Positions 1 to 11,431 are shown, counted from the first letter of the stretch. The stretch: DNA of 64,000 nt from Akanthomyces muscarius (GCF_028009165.1 NW_026611617.1:692001-756000); one strand, 5' to 3'. Program-made: numbers and translations. The notes: a model not told the origin generated them from the letters alone.

Positions 1-74
1 CTTCTTTTACAGGTCCCCAGCTCTGGCTGCTTTCTTATACATGTTTGGCTCCTCTTCCAACATCTGAAAACAAC

Positions 75-171
75 GGCAAGATGGCCGAGCATGGTTCATG
101 GCGCTACGTTCAGGGCAATTACCTCATTCGTAGTGGAGCAATCCTCCTGGGTTCAAATCCCAGTCTTGTCA
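75..171 (+). tRNA. tRNA-Leu(CAG) with 13-nt intron
   Basis: A full cloverleaf can be folded by eye. The acceptor stem pairs GGCAAGA (75-81) with TCTTGTC (164-170), with one G-U pair, and A171 is the discriminator. The D stem is GCC/GGC, and the anticodon stem is CTACG (104-108) with CGTAG (129-133). A variable arm GGA/TCC and a T arm CTGGG-TTCAAAT-CCCAG complete it; the long variable arm marks a class II tRNA. The anticodon CAG is at 111-113, which decodes CUG as leucine. A 13-nt intron (115-127) sits one base 3' of the anticodon, the canonical position. Without it the tRNA is 84 nt. A run of five T at 180-184 can serve as the Pol III terminator. Confidence 0.93.
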
Positions 172-514
172 TCGTTATCTTTTTGTATCCGTTTCCTTTT
201 TTTGGTGTTGTCGTGGTTCAGAGCCCGCCCTCACCTTTTTGCCAGGTGGGGCACCAAACGGAATTGCCAGGGACTGACCGACGAACGAAGAGTGAAGAGT
301 TTTCATGATGCTTGTATGTATTGTTCGCTTTTGCAGCTGTTTGTATATGCCAATCTGTATCTATCTGGTAGAGTTTGTCCGAGACGCCAAAAAAAAAAAC
401 CAACATGACCTGTACGCCTGCCAACGACACGCATACGACGAAAGAAATCAAACACTCGACAAATATTCTGGGCTTCTGATCCCGCGGCTGGCTTCACTGT
501 AGCCCAATAGCACT
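172..514. other. Intergenic, tRNA to ATG17 3' end
   Basis: No gene seen. It contains a poly-A run at about 389-398 and presumably the 3' UTR of the minus-strand ATG17 gene. Confidence 0.6.
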
Positions 515-2024
515 TCAGCCGATGTTCTCTTCATCCGCTTGCCCGCCCGCATCAACACCTTCCACACGAGTGACTTGCCATCGCTGCGGCATGGCTTGCA
601 TGCCTGGCCACAGATCGGTCGGCAGGTATTCACCCACGTCTTGCCGAAATGCTTCTCGAGAGGCCCTATCGGCAGCTAGTAACTTATCCACAGTGTCTTG
701 AGCCGTGCGCCAGACGTTCTGCACACGGTCTTCAACAGCTCTCCGGCGCTCGACTTCCAACATCAGCGTGTTGTATGCACTCGCATATCCGTCGTAAAAG
801 CCCCTCATCTGCTTCATTTCTGCCAACCTATCGTATACAGTCTCCTTTTCCAGGTCCCACCGTGTCTTAAAGTCTTGTTCTGCGGCGAGGTAATCATGCA
901 GCCGGTCGCCGATGCTTCCAAGTATCGTAAAAGCATCAAGCATCGAGAGATATGACTTTTCAGCCTCGGCATTTCGCTGCTCCAAAATTTTGTAGTCCTG
1001 TTCCATGCTTGCGAGACGCTCTTGGATTTCTTGAACAACATCGCTGACCTCGCCTGCATCTTGCACCACAACACGAAGCATCTCTGCTCTGTCGCTGTCT
1101 GTGGTTGGCTCCATGTCGGAGGTATTGGATTCCTGCTCGGCAATGACGCCCGATATGGACACGCCGTCGCTGCCCTGGGCCTGATTCACCTCGGCAGCTC
1201 GACGGCGAGCTAGAGCTGCACCGCCTTCTGTTGTCCGAATTGCCGTGACGCACATGTCAAAGTGCGTTGTCAAGGACGTCAGAAGCTGCGCCATCACGGT
1301 CGAGTTCTCGACGAGACCCATCACAATGTCCATCGTCCATGCTTGTGCCGCCTGTTCCTCGTCGTCCGATTCTTGCGTTTGTGATTCGACGATAATCTTC
1401 TTGAGCTCGCGAATGTCGTTGTCGAAACGGAGGAGGTCGCCGTCGAAAGACTGCTGAATGCCCTGCAGGTCGTTAGCCAGGACCCAACCCCAAACTCGTC
1501 CTACACACCTGAAATTCTTCTATACTCTTCTTCATGGCGTCTCTCATACGGTTGACGCTCTCCTCGTCGACGAAATCTAATAGATTCTTTCGCTCCTCGT
1601 CTTTCGGGCGAAGGAAGCTGTTGACCTGCGTTGTCCGAAGAAATTCTATTGTTCGGCCAAGTTGTCCATCAACACCATCCATGTCCTTGACAAGACTTCG
1701 GAAATCTCTCTTGCCCCAGTCATATGTTGCTTGGAGGCTGCGACGCACCTTGACCAATATGGCAGCCTGGTCAAGAGTAGCTCCGCGCAGGAAGCCAGCC
1801 TGGGCGCTCAGCAGAGCAGCTTCCTCCTGCGCGTTTCTCGCCGACGTAGCTATCTCGTTTGCCCGTAGAACATGGTTCATCGATGACAGCGATCGCTTTG
1901 CCGCAAGCAAGTGAGTTACCAGCGTCTCGAGGGAGATGTTTGATGCTGTTCGTTCGTCCGATCGTTTGAGCGACCCGGCGGAGGAGCCAGGGCTGCGTCG
2001 GGTTGAGGCAGCCGGCGAAGCCAT
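515..2024 (-). CDS. ATG17: Autophagy-related protein 17 (Atg17)
   Basis: Two exons, complement(join(515..1462,1509..2024)), give 487 aa. The 46-nt intron has a GTGTGT donor, a GCTAAC branch site and a CTGCAG acceptor, and joins in phase 0. The N-terminus has the Atg17 signature: a short Ser/Pro-rich tail, then [18 protein letters not shown], then a long helical region with [19 protein letters not shown] and, after the intron, QQSFDGDLL and ELKKII. The C-terminus carries [10 protein letters not shown]. Length and nearly all-helical composition fit the family. Atg17 scaffolds the Atg1 kinase complex at the phagophore assembly site in bulk autophagy; that role comes from family knowledge. The first ATG of the conserved block, at 2024, was chosen as start. 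Confidence 0.93.
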
Positions 2025-2527
2025 GCTTGCGTGTACTAGAGTTGGATTACGGACTGGAAAATACGATGCGCAGCGCACAAGGCTACATGATAGCAGCGTC
2101 GTGAGTGCTGATGTTGGGAGGAGAAAGTATCAGGGTCGATAAGCCGCATGCAGCGCGATAAGGTTGGATTGTAGCGTCATCGCCAGGTACCTGCTGCTAG
2201 CGTGCGCCCGCTGCTAGCACGGGCGCTACCAAGATCGCCGTAATCGGCCGAGGTTCAACATGTATCAAACACCATCGACTGGAAATTCCAGGGAGCGATG
2301 GAAATATAAAATGATGGTGACTGAGTCAACGGGCGGCTGGCTGGGTGCGGCTCTTCTCCTCGGCGCCTTCCTGCTGGGAGTGTACGAGCGCCTCATCTTG
2401 CAGTGTACCCGTACGCGACGGCTTCGGATTCAGCCTTCAACATCTCTCAACAGTCCGCTTCCTCTTTATTTTTATTGCCTAATCGGCATACCATGATTTT
2501 CGCTTATTCAATATCCTATTACTTACC
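2025..2527. other. Divergent promoter, ATG17 / orphan gene
   Basis: A 503-bp spacer between two divergent starts. It holds a short near-direct repeat around CTGCTAGCGTGCGCC and CTGCTAGCACGGGCG (about 2191-2226). I see no convincing gene. Confidence 0.5.
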
Positions 2528-4174
2528 ATGGAAACCTCATCAAAGCGCGAAGAAATGCCGCACGTTGAGGCCGCCGATGGTTCAGCTGATATTCCAGGTT
2601 GCCCAGCTAATGCCGCAGACGACACACAGCCAGTTTGCAAACAGGCCCAAGACGAACCTCGAGTGGTTGTCGAATGTCAACCAGCAACAGAGGGTCCAAC
2701 CCCAGAGGAGCCGCCGACGCCGTCATACACCTTCGACCTACAGGCAGCATTGGCGGCGGCCAGGTCTCCTTCGCCCATTGTAGAGGAGGAGGAAGATTTA
2801 TACAGCGATGACCAAGCTAGCATCAAAGCCGCTCCAGAAAAGCCCCAAAAAACCCCCTCACCTGAGAGAATAGTCGCTCCAAGGCTTCGTCGATTGTTGC
2901 CCCCTCCGGAGCCGAGTTGGCGCAGAAGCGTCAGAGAAAGCCGCCGGAAATCCACAGGCGGAATGCGAGCAGAAATCTTTGTCGTAAAGGCTGACTAGGA
3001 TCAGTATATAGATATTTGGGACGAGCGGACCAGGTCCGGCAGTGGACATAGTCGGGGAGTTTCACTCGGCGATATCCCTATGGATTTTAACCGCCCTCAC
3101 CATCGGTATTTGGCCGGCATGCGTATCAACACTTTCGACTTTGATGACCAGCCACCCCCGAAAGGCACTGCTGGATCTTCAAAAGGGGACTCTGGGCCCG
3201 AGAGAGGCTATATCGGATCCCTAGGGTGCGCTAGAAGGTCTTTGAGCGACATCTCCGGAACGTGGTCAAGACCAGCTTCGCCAGCTCGCAGGTTCTCCTC
3301 GTGCGAGATTCCCGGAAGACGGCTAAGGACAGCGGGGCAATCTCACAGGTCCTCCGATAACAGAGGCTTGGGATATCCGCCGACGGTCGATTGGAAAACT
3401 GTCCTCGAAAAGGGGACTGCAGTGCGCGATGAAGACCCGCTGAGGGAGCTCCGTGGTAGTGCACCGCTTGAGAGAGTAAGCAACCAAGAACAATGGCTGG
3501 CCGCATTACCGGTGTTGACGGGAGAATAGCAACGCAGCAGGTCAGATTATCAACGCAAAGGACCAATTTCTATGGAAGAACGACGTAGCATCCTTCGTCA
3601 AGCAGCATCCGACAGCCGGCAAGCTATACAACGTCTATTTCGGACCAGCGGCGCAGATCCCGATCCCGTTCCGCCAGTGAGAAAAGGCACAGACGCCGAC
3701 GCAGCAGAGTACATGATCCACGGTCAAGAGGTATTGAACAAAATAAATCGGTTTGACCCTTTTCGCGAGCCCAGGATTCCTGAGCTGCGGGGACTGCGCC
3801 CAGCTGCAATGATATACAATGTCCAGGCCAGAGCGCGAGAAATTGAAAATGCCAAAAGAGCAAATGCACCGCCGCCTCCTGCAAAAAGCACCCCGAGATC
3901 TTTCTTTGACTCGCTTGTTGATTTAGCAAAGTCGATTCTTCACCGAAAGCCCGACGACAAAGGCGTATGGCTGTGCTCCCTCTGCACAATAGCCCTGGAC
4001 ACGCTGAATCCTCCTGAAGAAGACCGAGCGACCGTGGAAGGGATGCATCAAAGGCTGGGAATCTGGCCGCCATTCAAGCGAGTCAAAGGTGTTAACATGG
4101 CTATTCGAAAATGCGCGCGATGTCAGAACAGTCGTCATGCTACACTCTTTGCATATTTTGATTTCGAGGAGTAG
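2528..4174 (+). CDS. Orphan protein with C-terminal paired CxxC motifs
   Basis: One reading frame runs through the locus, interrupted only by TAG at 2996 and 3527. Both can be spliced out. The second intron is well supported: 3476-3529, GTAAGC donor, TTGAC branch, AATAG acceptor, 54 nt, phase 0. The first is less certain: 2930-3004, GTCAGA donor, GCTGAC branch, CAG acceptor, 75 nt, phase 0. The model join(2528..2929,3005..3475,3530..4174) gives 505 aa and starts in a good ACCATGG context. The first 300 residues are rich in Pro, Ser, Arg and acidic residues and look disordered. The C-terminus has C440-x2-C443 and C486-x2-C489, a probable zinc ribbon, with a WLCSLC...KCARCQ arrangement. I recognise no family; a nuclear or DNA/RNA-associated role is only a guess. 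Confidence 0.72.
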
Positions 4175-4320
4175 AACGAATGACACAGCACGGCGGAATA
4201 GGGTTCTACTGAGCCTGATGTATTAGCCGCAATTAAGCGATTTGATTTAGATAGCGAAATTATCAGTTTACTGCGTGGTGAGGTGTTGCTAGCAATTGTG
4301 ATTTAAATGGCGGAAACTAA

Positions 4321-5583
4321 TCAGTCCATTAAATGGCGAGGTGTTGCTTCGTCTTGCGAAAGTGGTGTCTCAGGGACCTCGGCATCTCTCAATCCAGCAT
4401 CAGCAGAAGCTGCCAAGCCCTGTCGTTTACGCTCCATACGACGTCTCCAAGGTCGATACACAAGGATCGAGCCCAATCCTACCACGACGAACACGCCGAC
4501 AATACTGCCACCGACAATGTCGAAATGGTCGCCTATAGCAGAGACGCCGTCCCAAAAGCTTCCCTCCGGCTCTGCAACATTTTGTACCAGTGACAGCACC
4601 TGAATAATGCCGATAAAAGCCGCGACAAAGACGGTGATGCCTGTGAGTACAATGGAGTAGTATAAAATGGCCACAACGTCTCGTGAGAATGCCTTGGACG
4701 AGTACAGGGCCATCATGAGCGCACCATCAGTAGTATCCAGCAGACACATGCCCGCTGCGGTATGGTCAGCAGTGTCATTTAATTTCAGAAATCGAGACTC
4801 ACATGTGAATAAAATGGGGAATATGAGAATTAGCCAGATACTGGTTCCTTGAACGGCCTGGATGCTGGCAATTCCGAGAATGGCAATCTCGGAGCTTGTG
4901 TCAAAGCCCAGGCCAAAGACGACGCCTAGCGGGTACATTTTCCACGGCCGATCGATGGCCTTGAACAGGAACCCCAGCACCTTTGCCATGAAGCCGCCGC
5001 CCTCGAGGTTGAACTGGCCGCTCGCCGTCGCCTCGGCGTCGTACTCGGTCACCATCCTCCCGTCGCCGCCATCCTCCTCGTCGCGGCGGCGCTCGGCCAG
5101 GACCTGCTGCAGGCGGCGGACGAGCTTGTACAGGACCCATCCGTTGCCGATGCACAGGATGATGAGGAACGCGGCGCTGACGGAGGTGCCGACAATGTTG
5201 CCGACGCGGGCGAAGCCGTCGAAGCGGTCGCGCAGCGCGCCGCTGGTGGCGGCGACGACGACGCAGGTGACGATGACAATGGTGCTGTGGCCGAGCGAGA
5301 AGAAGGTGCCGACGGTCGCGGGGCGCTGGCCCGAGGCGATGAGGCGCCGCGTCATTAGGTCAATGGCCGAGATGTGGTCGGCGTCGAGCGCGTGCCGCAG
5401 ACCGAGCGAGTAGGACAGCGCGGCGGGCGAGATGAGCTTGGGGTGGAAGTGCAGCACGACGGCGCAGGCGGCCCAGAAGAGGGCGTTGACGAGGACGAGG
5501 GAGGATATGGCGAGGATGCTGTTGTTGGGGACGCCGCGGAGGAACTTGGGCTTGCGAGGGAGCCGCATGTTTAACTTTGCCAT
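4321..5583 (-). CDS. NiCoT-family high-affinity nickel/cobalt transporter
   Basis: Complement(join(4321..4754,4803..5583)) encodes 404 aa. The 48-nt intron (GTGAGT donor, GCTGAC branch, CCGCAG acceptor) is a multiple of three; removing it restores the family motif ILFTSGMCLLDTTDG. The other NiCoT signatures are visible: RHALDADHI near residues 63-71 (the HX4DH metal-selectivity motif of TM2), LGHSTIV, and GLGFDTSSEI. About eight hydrophobic segments are present, with a charged acidic/Arg loop in the middle as in other members. It imports Ni2+ or Co2+ at the plasma membrane, for example for urease; the metal cannot be read from sequence. The first ATG in frame is at 5583. Confidence 0.93.
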   Translation of the reverse strand: MAKLNMRLPRKPKFLRGVPNNSILAISSLVLVNALFWAACAVVLHFHPKLISPAALSYSLGLRHALDADHISAIDLMTRRLIASGQRPATVGTFFSLGHSTIVIVTCVVVAATSGALRDRFDGFARVGNIVGTSVSAAFLIILCIGNGWVLYKLVRRLQQVLAERRRDEEDGGDGRMVTEYDAEATASGQFNLEGGGFMAKVLGFLFKAIDRPWKMYPLGVVFGLGFDTSSEIAILGIASIQAVQGTSIWLILIFPILFTCESRFLKLNDTADHTAAGMCLLDTTDGALMMALYSSKAFSRDVVAILYYSIVLTGITVFVAAFIGIIQVLSLVQNVAEPEGSFWDGVSAIGDHFDIVGGSIVGVFVVVGLGSILVYRPWRRRMERKRQGLAASADAGLRDAEVPETPLSQDEATPRHLMD

Positions 5584-5842
5584 CTTGGATGGGCGTCCGT
5601 CGTCTGCCGTCTGTCGCTGTCCTGTTGTGGCCACCGCTTGGAGACTTACACCGGGCAGGATGGAGCACGGACGGGGAATCTTTTATAGATTGCGGGTGTG
5701 AAATATGGGATTCGCAGAATAGCCGTCGGCCAATAGTCTCGCCCAAATTTATGATACGATAACGGCCCACGCCTAAATTTCACAATGGATATCGGGCATT
5801 GGGAGTTGAGGGGCAGCTGGGAATGGAGCTCCGGTTGCGGTG

Positions 5843-5986
5843 GCGCGGGGTCAGACTAGTTTAGCTTCTAGCGACCTTGACAAGGAACAAAAGTCAGTCA
5901 ATCCACTGAAACGGGTCGTGGTGGTGAGTCAATTTACCAGATCGTCGTTGGCCCTTGTACAACAGGCAAGCCAGAGGACCCCGCGC
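5843..5986. mobile_element. MITE-like element copy 1 (TIR GCGCGGGGTC)
   Basis: It begins with GCGCGGGGTC (5843-5852) and ends with the exact reverse complement GACCCCGCGC (5977-5986), 144 bp in all. Its last 56 bp (5931-5986) resemble the end of a second element at 10724-10877, including AATTTACC/TGGATCGTC and TTGGCCC/GGGCC. I see no obvious target-site duplication. A non-autonomous DNA transposon remnant fits best; a chance hairpin is less likely because of the second copy. Confidence 0.55.
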
Positions 5987-6040
5987 TTAAATGTTAGTAG
6001 CTCTATTTACTTGGACCCGTAATATAGTGTACGCAGCTTA

Positions 6041-6190
6041 TAAGACATTTTTTTTAATAAATACTTCTTTCGTTTTAAATTGATTCTTTGATATAACTAA
6101 TATTTTTTAATAAGTATTAAATATTGTAAAATTAAATCTTTTAAAAGTATTGTTTATATAGATTATGTTGCTTCGTATTTAATACTTGAC
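6041..6190. repeat. AT-rich island A
   Basis: A stretch of almost pure A/T with many TpA steps, sharply different from its roughly 50-55% GC neighbours. It looks like a repeat destroyed by RIP (repeat-induced C-to-T mutation). No coding content. Confidence 0.5.
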
Positions 6191-6301
6191 TTGTATCCCA
6201 ACTACTAACTATTCACCGTTAAACCCTCTGTACCTCTTACGATTTTGACTTTCTGCAGTTCAATGCTAGAATATATTGGTTGACATGTCAGAACCATGCT
6301 C

Positions 6302-8038
6302 TCAGAGGGACGAGGCCGCCCTCGAACGCCGCTCTACGCTCCCACCCAAGACAGAATGCTCCCGCTCCCGCTGCCCGCTAGACTGCAAGGTTGATAGCAA
6401 GTAGCTGTCTGGCTTCCCATGTAACTCTGACGGCCCAGGAAACGAAAAGCTCGACGCGATAGCGCCCCGCGTGCTTTGCTCCGCCAGCTTGACGGCGTTG
6501 TACGGCTTGGCTAGCAGGCCGATGTATGTCTCGGGGGAGAAGAGCATGCTTCGAGACTTGACGCAGTACCCGTTTATGATGACGTGACCCTGCATCTCAA
6601 TCTGTAAGTCCAGCTCCGCGATGGCGTGTATAAACTCGCCCGCCTCGCTCTCCGACTTGACCAGCTTATGGAGAATCGGCTTGTTCTCGCGGCTGATCTG
6701 GGCCACGATCCACATGGCGAGCACGCGGCCCGCGACGCCACATGTCAGCAGAATGGAGAGCACCATCAGCGCGATTGAGATGGACATGAGCGTGGCAGAC
6801 GCAAACAAGGCCGTGCCGAACGCAAAGACAGCCACGCTCGCGCCCTTGGACAGGACCTGGGCGACGGCGTGGACTCGTGATATGCCCTGGATCGAGATGA
6901 CCACGTAGAAGCACGTGCGGGAGTAGCCCGAGCCTCTGTCTGCCACCAGACGGATGCGCTGGTTTGTGTTTGGGCCCGCCTTGAGTGCCTCGAGCGCGTT
7001 GGCGTACCGGTTCTGGTTGGTGATTTTGCGCACCGTTTCGTCGAGCAGGATGCCGCCCGGCCGTCGCGACACGCGGATGGTCCAGCTTCGCGTGAATGGC
7101 GCGGCGACGAGATTGTCAAACACAGACACGGCCGACACAAGAAAGTACCAAAAGTACATCCAGCCCCAAGCCTAGCGAAACACAAGTTAGCCGCCATACT
7201 TGGCAACACAGGGCAGAGGGGAGGAGCGTACTCGACACCACCATGTGACAACGGCCCCCCTCTGTGCGTACCACATCGGGACGAGCAGGCACACCATGAG
7301 AGTGCATTGGAGCGCCATGGCGAGAAAGATGCCCAGCCGGATACCGCCTCCGCTGTCGTCATCGGCGCGCTGCTTGACCTGCTCGGCAAACTGAGCCGCG
7401 GGCGACTTTTCCTCCCGCTGCGCCTCTGCAAACCCTGGCGACGCTGCGTAGCCTGCCACCGAGCTGGCGGAAGAGGCAGGCAGGCGCCGTGTTGCGGTCA
7501 CGCCGGTGGTGGGCATGTAGCCGCCGTAGGAAAAGGGCTCCGACGGGTCGTACTCGCCGACATTGGACGGCGTGATGGACCCGCCGAGGCTGAGAAACAT
7601 GCTGAACAGCCCGGCGAGAGGCACCAGCTTGTACACGATCCACATCTCGCGGGTTGGCGCGCCGAGCAGGGCCCCGGCCGTGGGCAGGAGGCTCAGCGCG
7701 CCGGCCGCGCCGCTGTAGTCTGCGTTGCTGAGCTGGCCCACGAGCTCGAGCGCCGCCGTCAGGTTGGCCAGGCACTGGTACACCGAGTCGCCCCCCCGGA
7801 TCGTCATGCCGCGGTCGACCCAGTTGTGCAGGTCGAAGCTGCCGCCCTCCTGGTCGACGGATTCCGCCTGCTGCGGCGTCAGCGTCTGCACGGGCACAAA
7901 GGGCTTTGTGTTGGCGGCCAGCGCTCGCCGTGGCGCCATCCACGCGACCAGGGCAAGCGGCACATGGCGTACGACGTTGACGAAACACGCCGCCCGCTGG
8001 GCAGCGTCCTTGGCAATTCGGACATGGTACCTGTCCAT
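6302..8038 (-). CDS. Multi-pass membrane protein, unknown function
   Basis: Complement(join(6302..7171,7232..8038)) encodes 558 aa. The 60-nt intron has a GTACGC donor, GCTAAC branch and GCTAG acceptor, phase 0. Hydrophobic segments are visible near the N-terminus (VVRHVPLALVAWM), around LVPLAGLFSMFLSLGG, IFLAMALQCTLMVCLLVP, MYFWYFLVSAVSVFDN, VAVFAFGTALFASATLM and LMVLSILLTCGVAGRVLAM. The stretch between the second and third is Ser/Ala-rich and acidic, probably a loop. I cannot name a family. The first in-frame ATG is at 8038. Confidence 0.78.
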
Positions 8039-8673
8039 TGTATTTCCCAACGTTACCCGCTGTTCCCCGGGGGGCACTAAGGCAAGTTAGGGCGGTGCTA
8101 GCAGGGGGTAGTTTGTACGATCTGTGGAGTGGCACAGCGGATCGGACCGCTTTTTAACTTGGTCGTCAAACTAAGCGCTTGACTTTAATGTCGTGTAGAA
8201 AGAAAGTAAGACCATAAGTTACGCTGTTGCTGCTGTGCCGTGGATTTTACAATGCTGGCCACATGACCGGAGCTGAAATCCTCTTTTGGCCATGACATGC
8301 GCTCACCTGTCGCTGACAAATCCGAGCTGAAGCTGCACATGCATCACTGTCACATCTACCTGGCCAACCAAATCATCCCCCGCACCGAGGACGGGCGCCT
8401 AAGTCGCAGCCCCTGCGCATACGGCGCTGTATGTATTGAAAAGGGGTTTAAAAGTTTTCCATGTTTCCATCTCCTACCTACTCTGCACATGCTTGGTCCA
8501 GCCAGTCCTACTCTTCTTGGTCTACGTGGTATCGGCCGTACTTCCCTGAACCACAAGACGACACGGATACAACACCCATCTACCTCCCTAAATACCTGAC
8601 CAGCTGTAGCTTACGCAAAAATTTGGGTTGTTTTCGACCTTGCCACCCGTCACCCTACAACTGCAGCGACGTG
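8039..8673. other. Divergent promoter, membrane protein / desaturase-like gene
   Basis: A 635-bp spacer. The frame of the downstream gene stays open back to an ATG at 8461, but that stretch reads like 5' UTR, so the start was placed at 8674. Confidence 0.5.
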
Positions 8674-10193
8674 ATGCCTTCCATTGACACGATGGACGGT
8701 GTAGTATTTGCCCCGGACCTCACCAAGCCCGATGTTCTGGTCCTACGCAATCTTGCTGCCGACATTCGAGCTGCATCGACTGTAGGGCAAGTAAAAGGAC
8801 AACGCCATCAAAACGCCTGTCCGCCAGCAGGCAACGGCTCAGCGCAGGCGGCTACCGAAGAAGTGGCCTCGCAAGTCGGTATGACACCCCAAATCCAACC
8901 ATCCGTGCCCTTTCCTACATCTACTCTGCCATTTTATCATGACCAACACGGTATTGTACATTTAGGGTCCAGCGATGCGGAGACACTGGCTACGCTGAGC
9001 GCCATGAACGACCCAAAGGATGCTCTGTTTGAGCCAACCGTTCTCATTGGCACCGACATCAACGATATCCGGCTGCCTACTCTTCTCGACCGCTGGGTCT
9101 TGCGTCCCTATGTTCGCATGGCCCGGTCAGTGGCCCGCGTTGACACGGACGTAGTCATGGTAACGCATCTCTTGCTCTACTTTGCTACTTCCGTCCCGAG
9201 CGCCGCCCTGCTCTTCTGGCATTTCACCTGTGTCCACGGCGTCCTTCACTTCATCATGCAGGTCAGCTATGTGGGCACCTACACGCTCATGATGCATCAG
9301 CACATACACATGCGCGGCATTCTCCGGCGGCAGTTCTGGCTGTTCGACATGCTGTTTCCGTACATCACTGATCCGCTGATGGGCCATACCTGGAACTCGT
9401 ACTACTACCACCACGTGAAGCACCATCATGTGGAAGGCAATGGACCCCAAGATCTTTCTTCCACTGTCAGGTACCAGCGCGACAGCCTTCTACATTTTCT
9501 GCACTATACTGGGCGCTTTTTCTTCTTCATCTGGCTCGACTTGCCATTGTACTTCCTGCGCAAGGGAAGGCCGTATCTCGCTGGCAAGGTGGCGTTTTGG
9601 GAGATTGGATACTACGGGGTGCTGTACGCGCTATCTCGCTTCAACCATCGCGCCACGCTTGTTGTGTTCCTACTGCCTTTGCTGCTGCTCCGATCTGGTC
9701 TGATGCTAGGCAACTGGGGGCAACATGCCTTTGTCGACCATGATGAGCCAGACTCGGATTACCGCTCGAGTATTACATTAATTGATGTGCCTGTAAGTGG
9801 CCCCTCTCCTTGTGTGTGCGACACCAGGTCCATCCGGATTACGGCGGGAGTGCGTACGTTCTGTCTAACCGCACACTACAGAGCAACCGCTACTGCTTCA
9901 ACGACGGTTACCACACCTCGCATCATTTAAATCCGCTTCGGCATTGGCGCGAACATCCTGTGTCTTTTATTAAGGACAAGAACCTCTACGCAGCGCAGCA
10001 AGCCCTCGTGTTTCATAACATTGACTATCTTATGATCACTGTGCGGCTACTGATGAAGGATTACCACACACTTGCGAAATGTATGATTCCCATTGGAGAT
10101 CAGATCCACCTGACACTGGATGAACGAGTAGCCCTACTCAAAAAACATACAAGACAGTTTTCGGAAGAGGAGATTCGCAGAAAGTTTAAATGA
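8674..10193 (+). CDS. Fatty-acid-desaturase-family membrane enzyme
   Basis: Join(8674..9792,9882..10193) gives 476 aa. The 89-nt intron has a GTAAGT donor, CTAAC branch and CACTACAG acceptor. Three His clusters typical of membrane di-iron desaturases/hydroxylases are present: HQHIHMRG near residue 206, HHVKHHH near 246, and YHTSHH near 384, plus GQHAFVDHDEPD near 350. Hydrophobic segments surround them. The enzyme would use O2 and a di-iron centre to desaturate or hydroxylate a lipid-like substrate in the ER; the substrate is unknown. The first 110 residues are not conserved-looking. An alternative in-frame ATG at 8461 would add 71 residues. Confidence 0.85.
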
Positions 10194-10399
10194 CTCTGGA
10201 ATAGTACCAGGTAGATTTATTCAATACTGAGTTTCATAGAATTCATTTGACACTAAAAATCATACTACAATTAGATGTGTACTATGATGGTACATGTGCC
10301 ACCCGCCCGCCATAGATGGCAGCAGGCTTCGCAGCCAGCATAGCGCTGCATAGTTAGTGCGTACACAGCCTGCACACTATACACTAACATAACACCACC

Positions 10400-10710
10400 T
10401 TTATATCCACCATCTTAACTACTAATAGTATAAATCTCAAGCAAACCTTGTAATATTAGAAATCTTTGACTTTACTAGTATACTTATAAGAAGTCTTTTA
10501 TTTATATAATTAAGCTTTAGAAAGGCTTATTAGAAAAAAAGTAAAAGAATTTAAAAGAATTAGTATTTAATATCTAATTTATTCAATAACTTAAGTAAGA
10601 GATTTCTTCTAAAGAATACAACTTCATTAATTAGTGATAATAGTAATTATACTTGTCTAATATTTTTAGGACTATTACCGCTAAATGAGGATAATACCCT
10701 TTTACAAATC
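10400..10710. repeat. AT-rich island B, probably a RIP-degraded repeat
   Basis: About 300 bp of highly A/T sequence rich in TpA. It shares the string TTTAGAAAGGCTTATT (about 10511) with island D, which has TTTAGAAAGACTTATT near 31633. The single difference is a G-to-A transition, as RIP would leave. No ORF. Confidence 0.55.
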
Positions 10711-10723
10711 TCTAGTCATGGAA

Positions 10724-10877
10724 GCGCGGGGTCGTTACACCTACTGTAGCTTGACTTCGTTTGTGCCTATAGTTATATTCACAAGCAATCAAAGGATGAG
10801 CCATGCAAAACGGGCTCATTGAGCTAATTTACTGGATCGTCCTTGGGCCATGGATAGAAGGCCGGAAGGCCCCGCGC
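10724..10877. mobile_element. MITE-like element copy 2 (TIR GCGCGGGGTC)
   Basis: It starts with GCGCGGGGTC (10724-10733) and ends with GGCCCCGCGC (10868-10877), the reverse complement with one mismatch; 154 bp. Its 3' part (10826-10877) aligns by eye with 5931-5986 of copy 1. It abuts AT-rich island B. Confidence 0.55.
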
Positions 10878-11431
10878 CGTTCGGTGGTGGTGGCTCCATA
10901 CAGTGGTCCGGACTCTTGATAAGGGTTGCATTGCAGCGACGCCAGAGACAAACGCAAGCTTGTGAAGCGGAGATCAGATAGCTGGCTGGCGGGTGCTTAT
11001 CTTTAGCCGAGTTTAACAGTGTTTTGGGCGGCGGACGCCGACATTTGTTAGCTCCATTGAGGATCCAGCCTAGACGCTAGTTTGTGTTCAATATTGAATT
11101 TTTTTTCCTTCAAGTCATTGGCCATTGAAGCACTGGCCATGTTTGCGGCTCTCATTGTTGACCCATTCGCAGGAGAGCGATCGGCGTTGGCAAATGGTTT
11201 TATGTACCAGAAGGGCTATATTGAGAAAATACACTGGGGGAAATGCTTGGCAGCCGAGATAGGCATGATGATCCAGATAACAAAGACTGATAAGGATCGC
11301 ATCCTGACCGTCTTGCAATTCGCCGAAATGACAGCTCCGACCCGGCGCCCAAAGCTCGCCGACCGGCCGGCTCAGCCGCCGAACGGACACGGCCGCTAGC
11401 ATGGTGGCTTACTCGTGAATACATTCTGAAG

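Larger units (their letters stand above)
5584..6301. other. Intergenic with short TIR element and AT-rich island
   Basis: This gap holds the promoter of the NiCoT gene, an inverted-terminal-repeat element (5843-5986) and an AT-rich island (about 6041-6190). No coding signal. Confidence 0.6.

Noticed and set aside
7307..8080. 257-codon plus-strand ORF opposite the membrane protein gene
   Set aside because: Antisense shadow in GC-rich coding sequence.
11082..11399. 105-codon ORF between the desaturase and M3 genes
   Set aside because: No ATG at its start, no family resemblance, next to AT-rich and repeat sequence.
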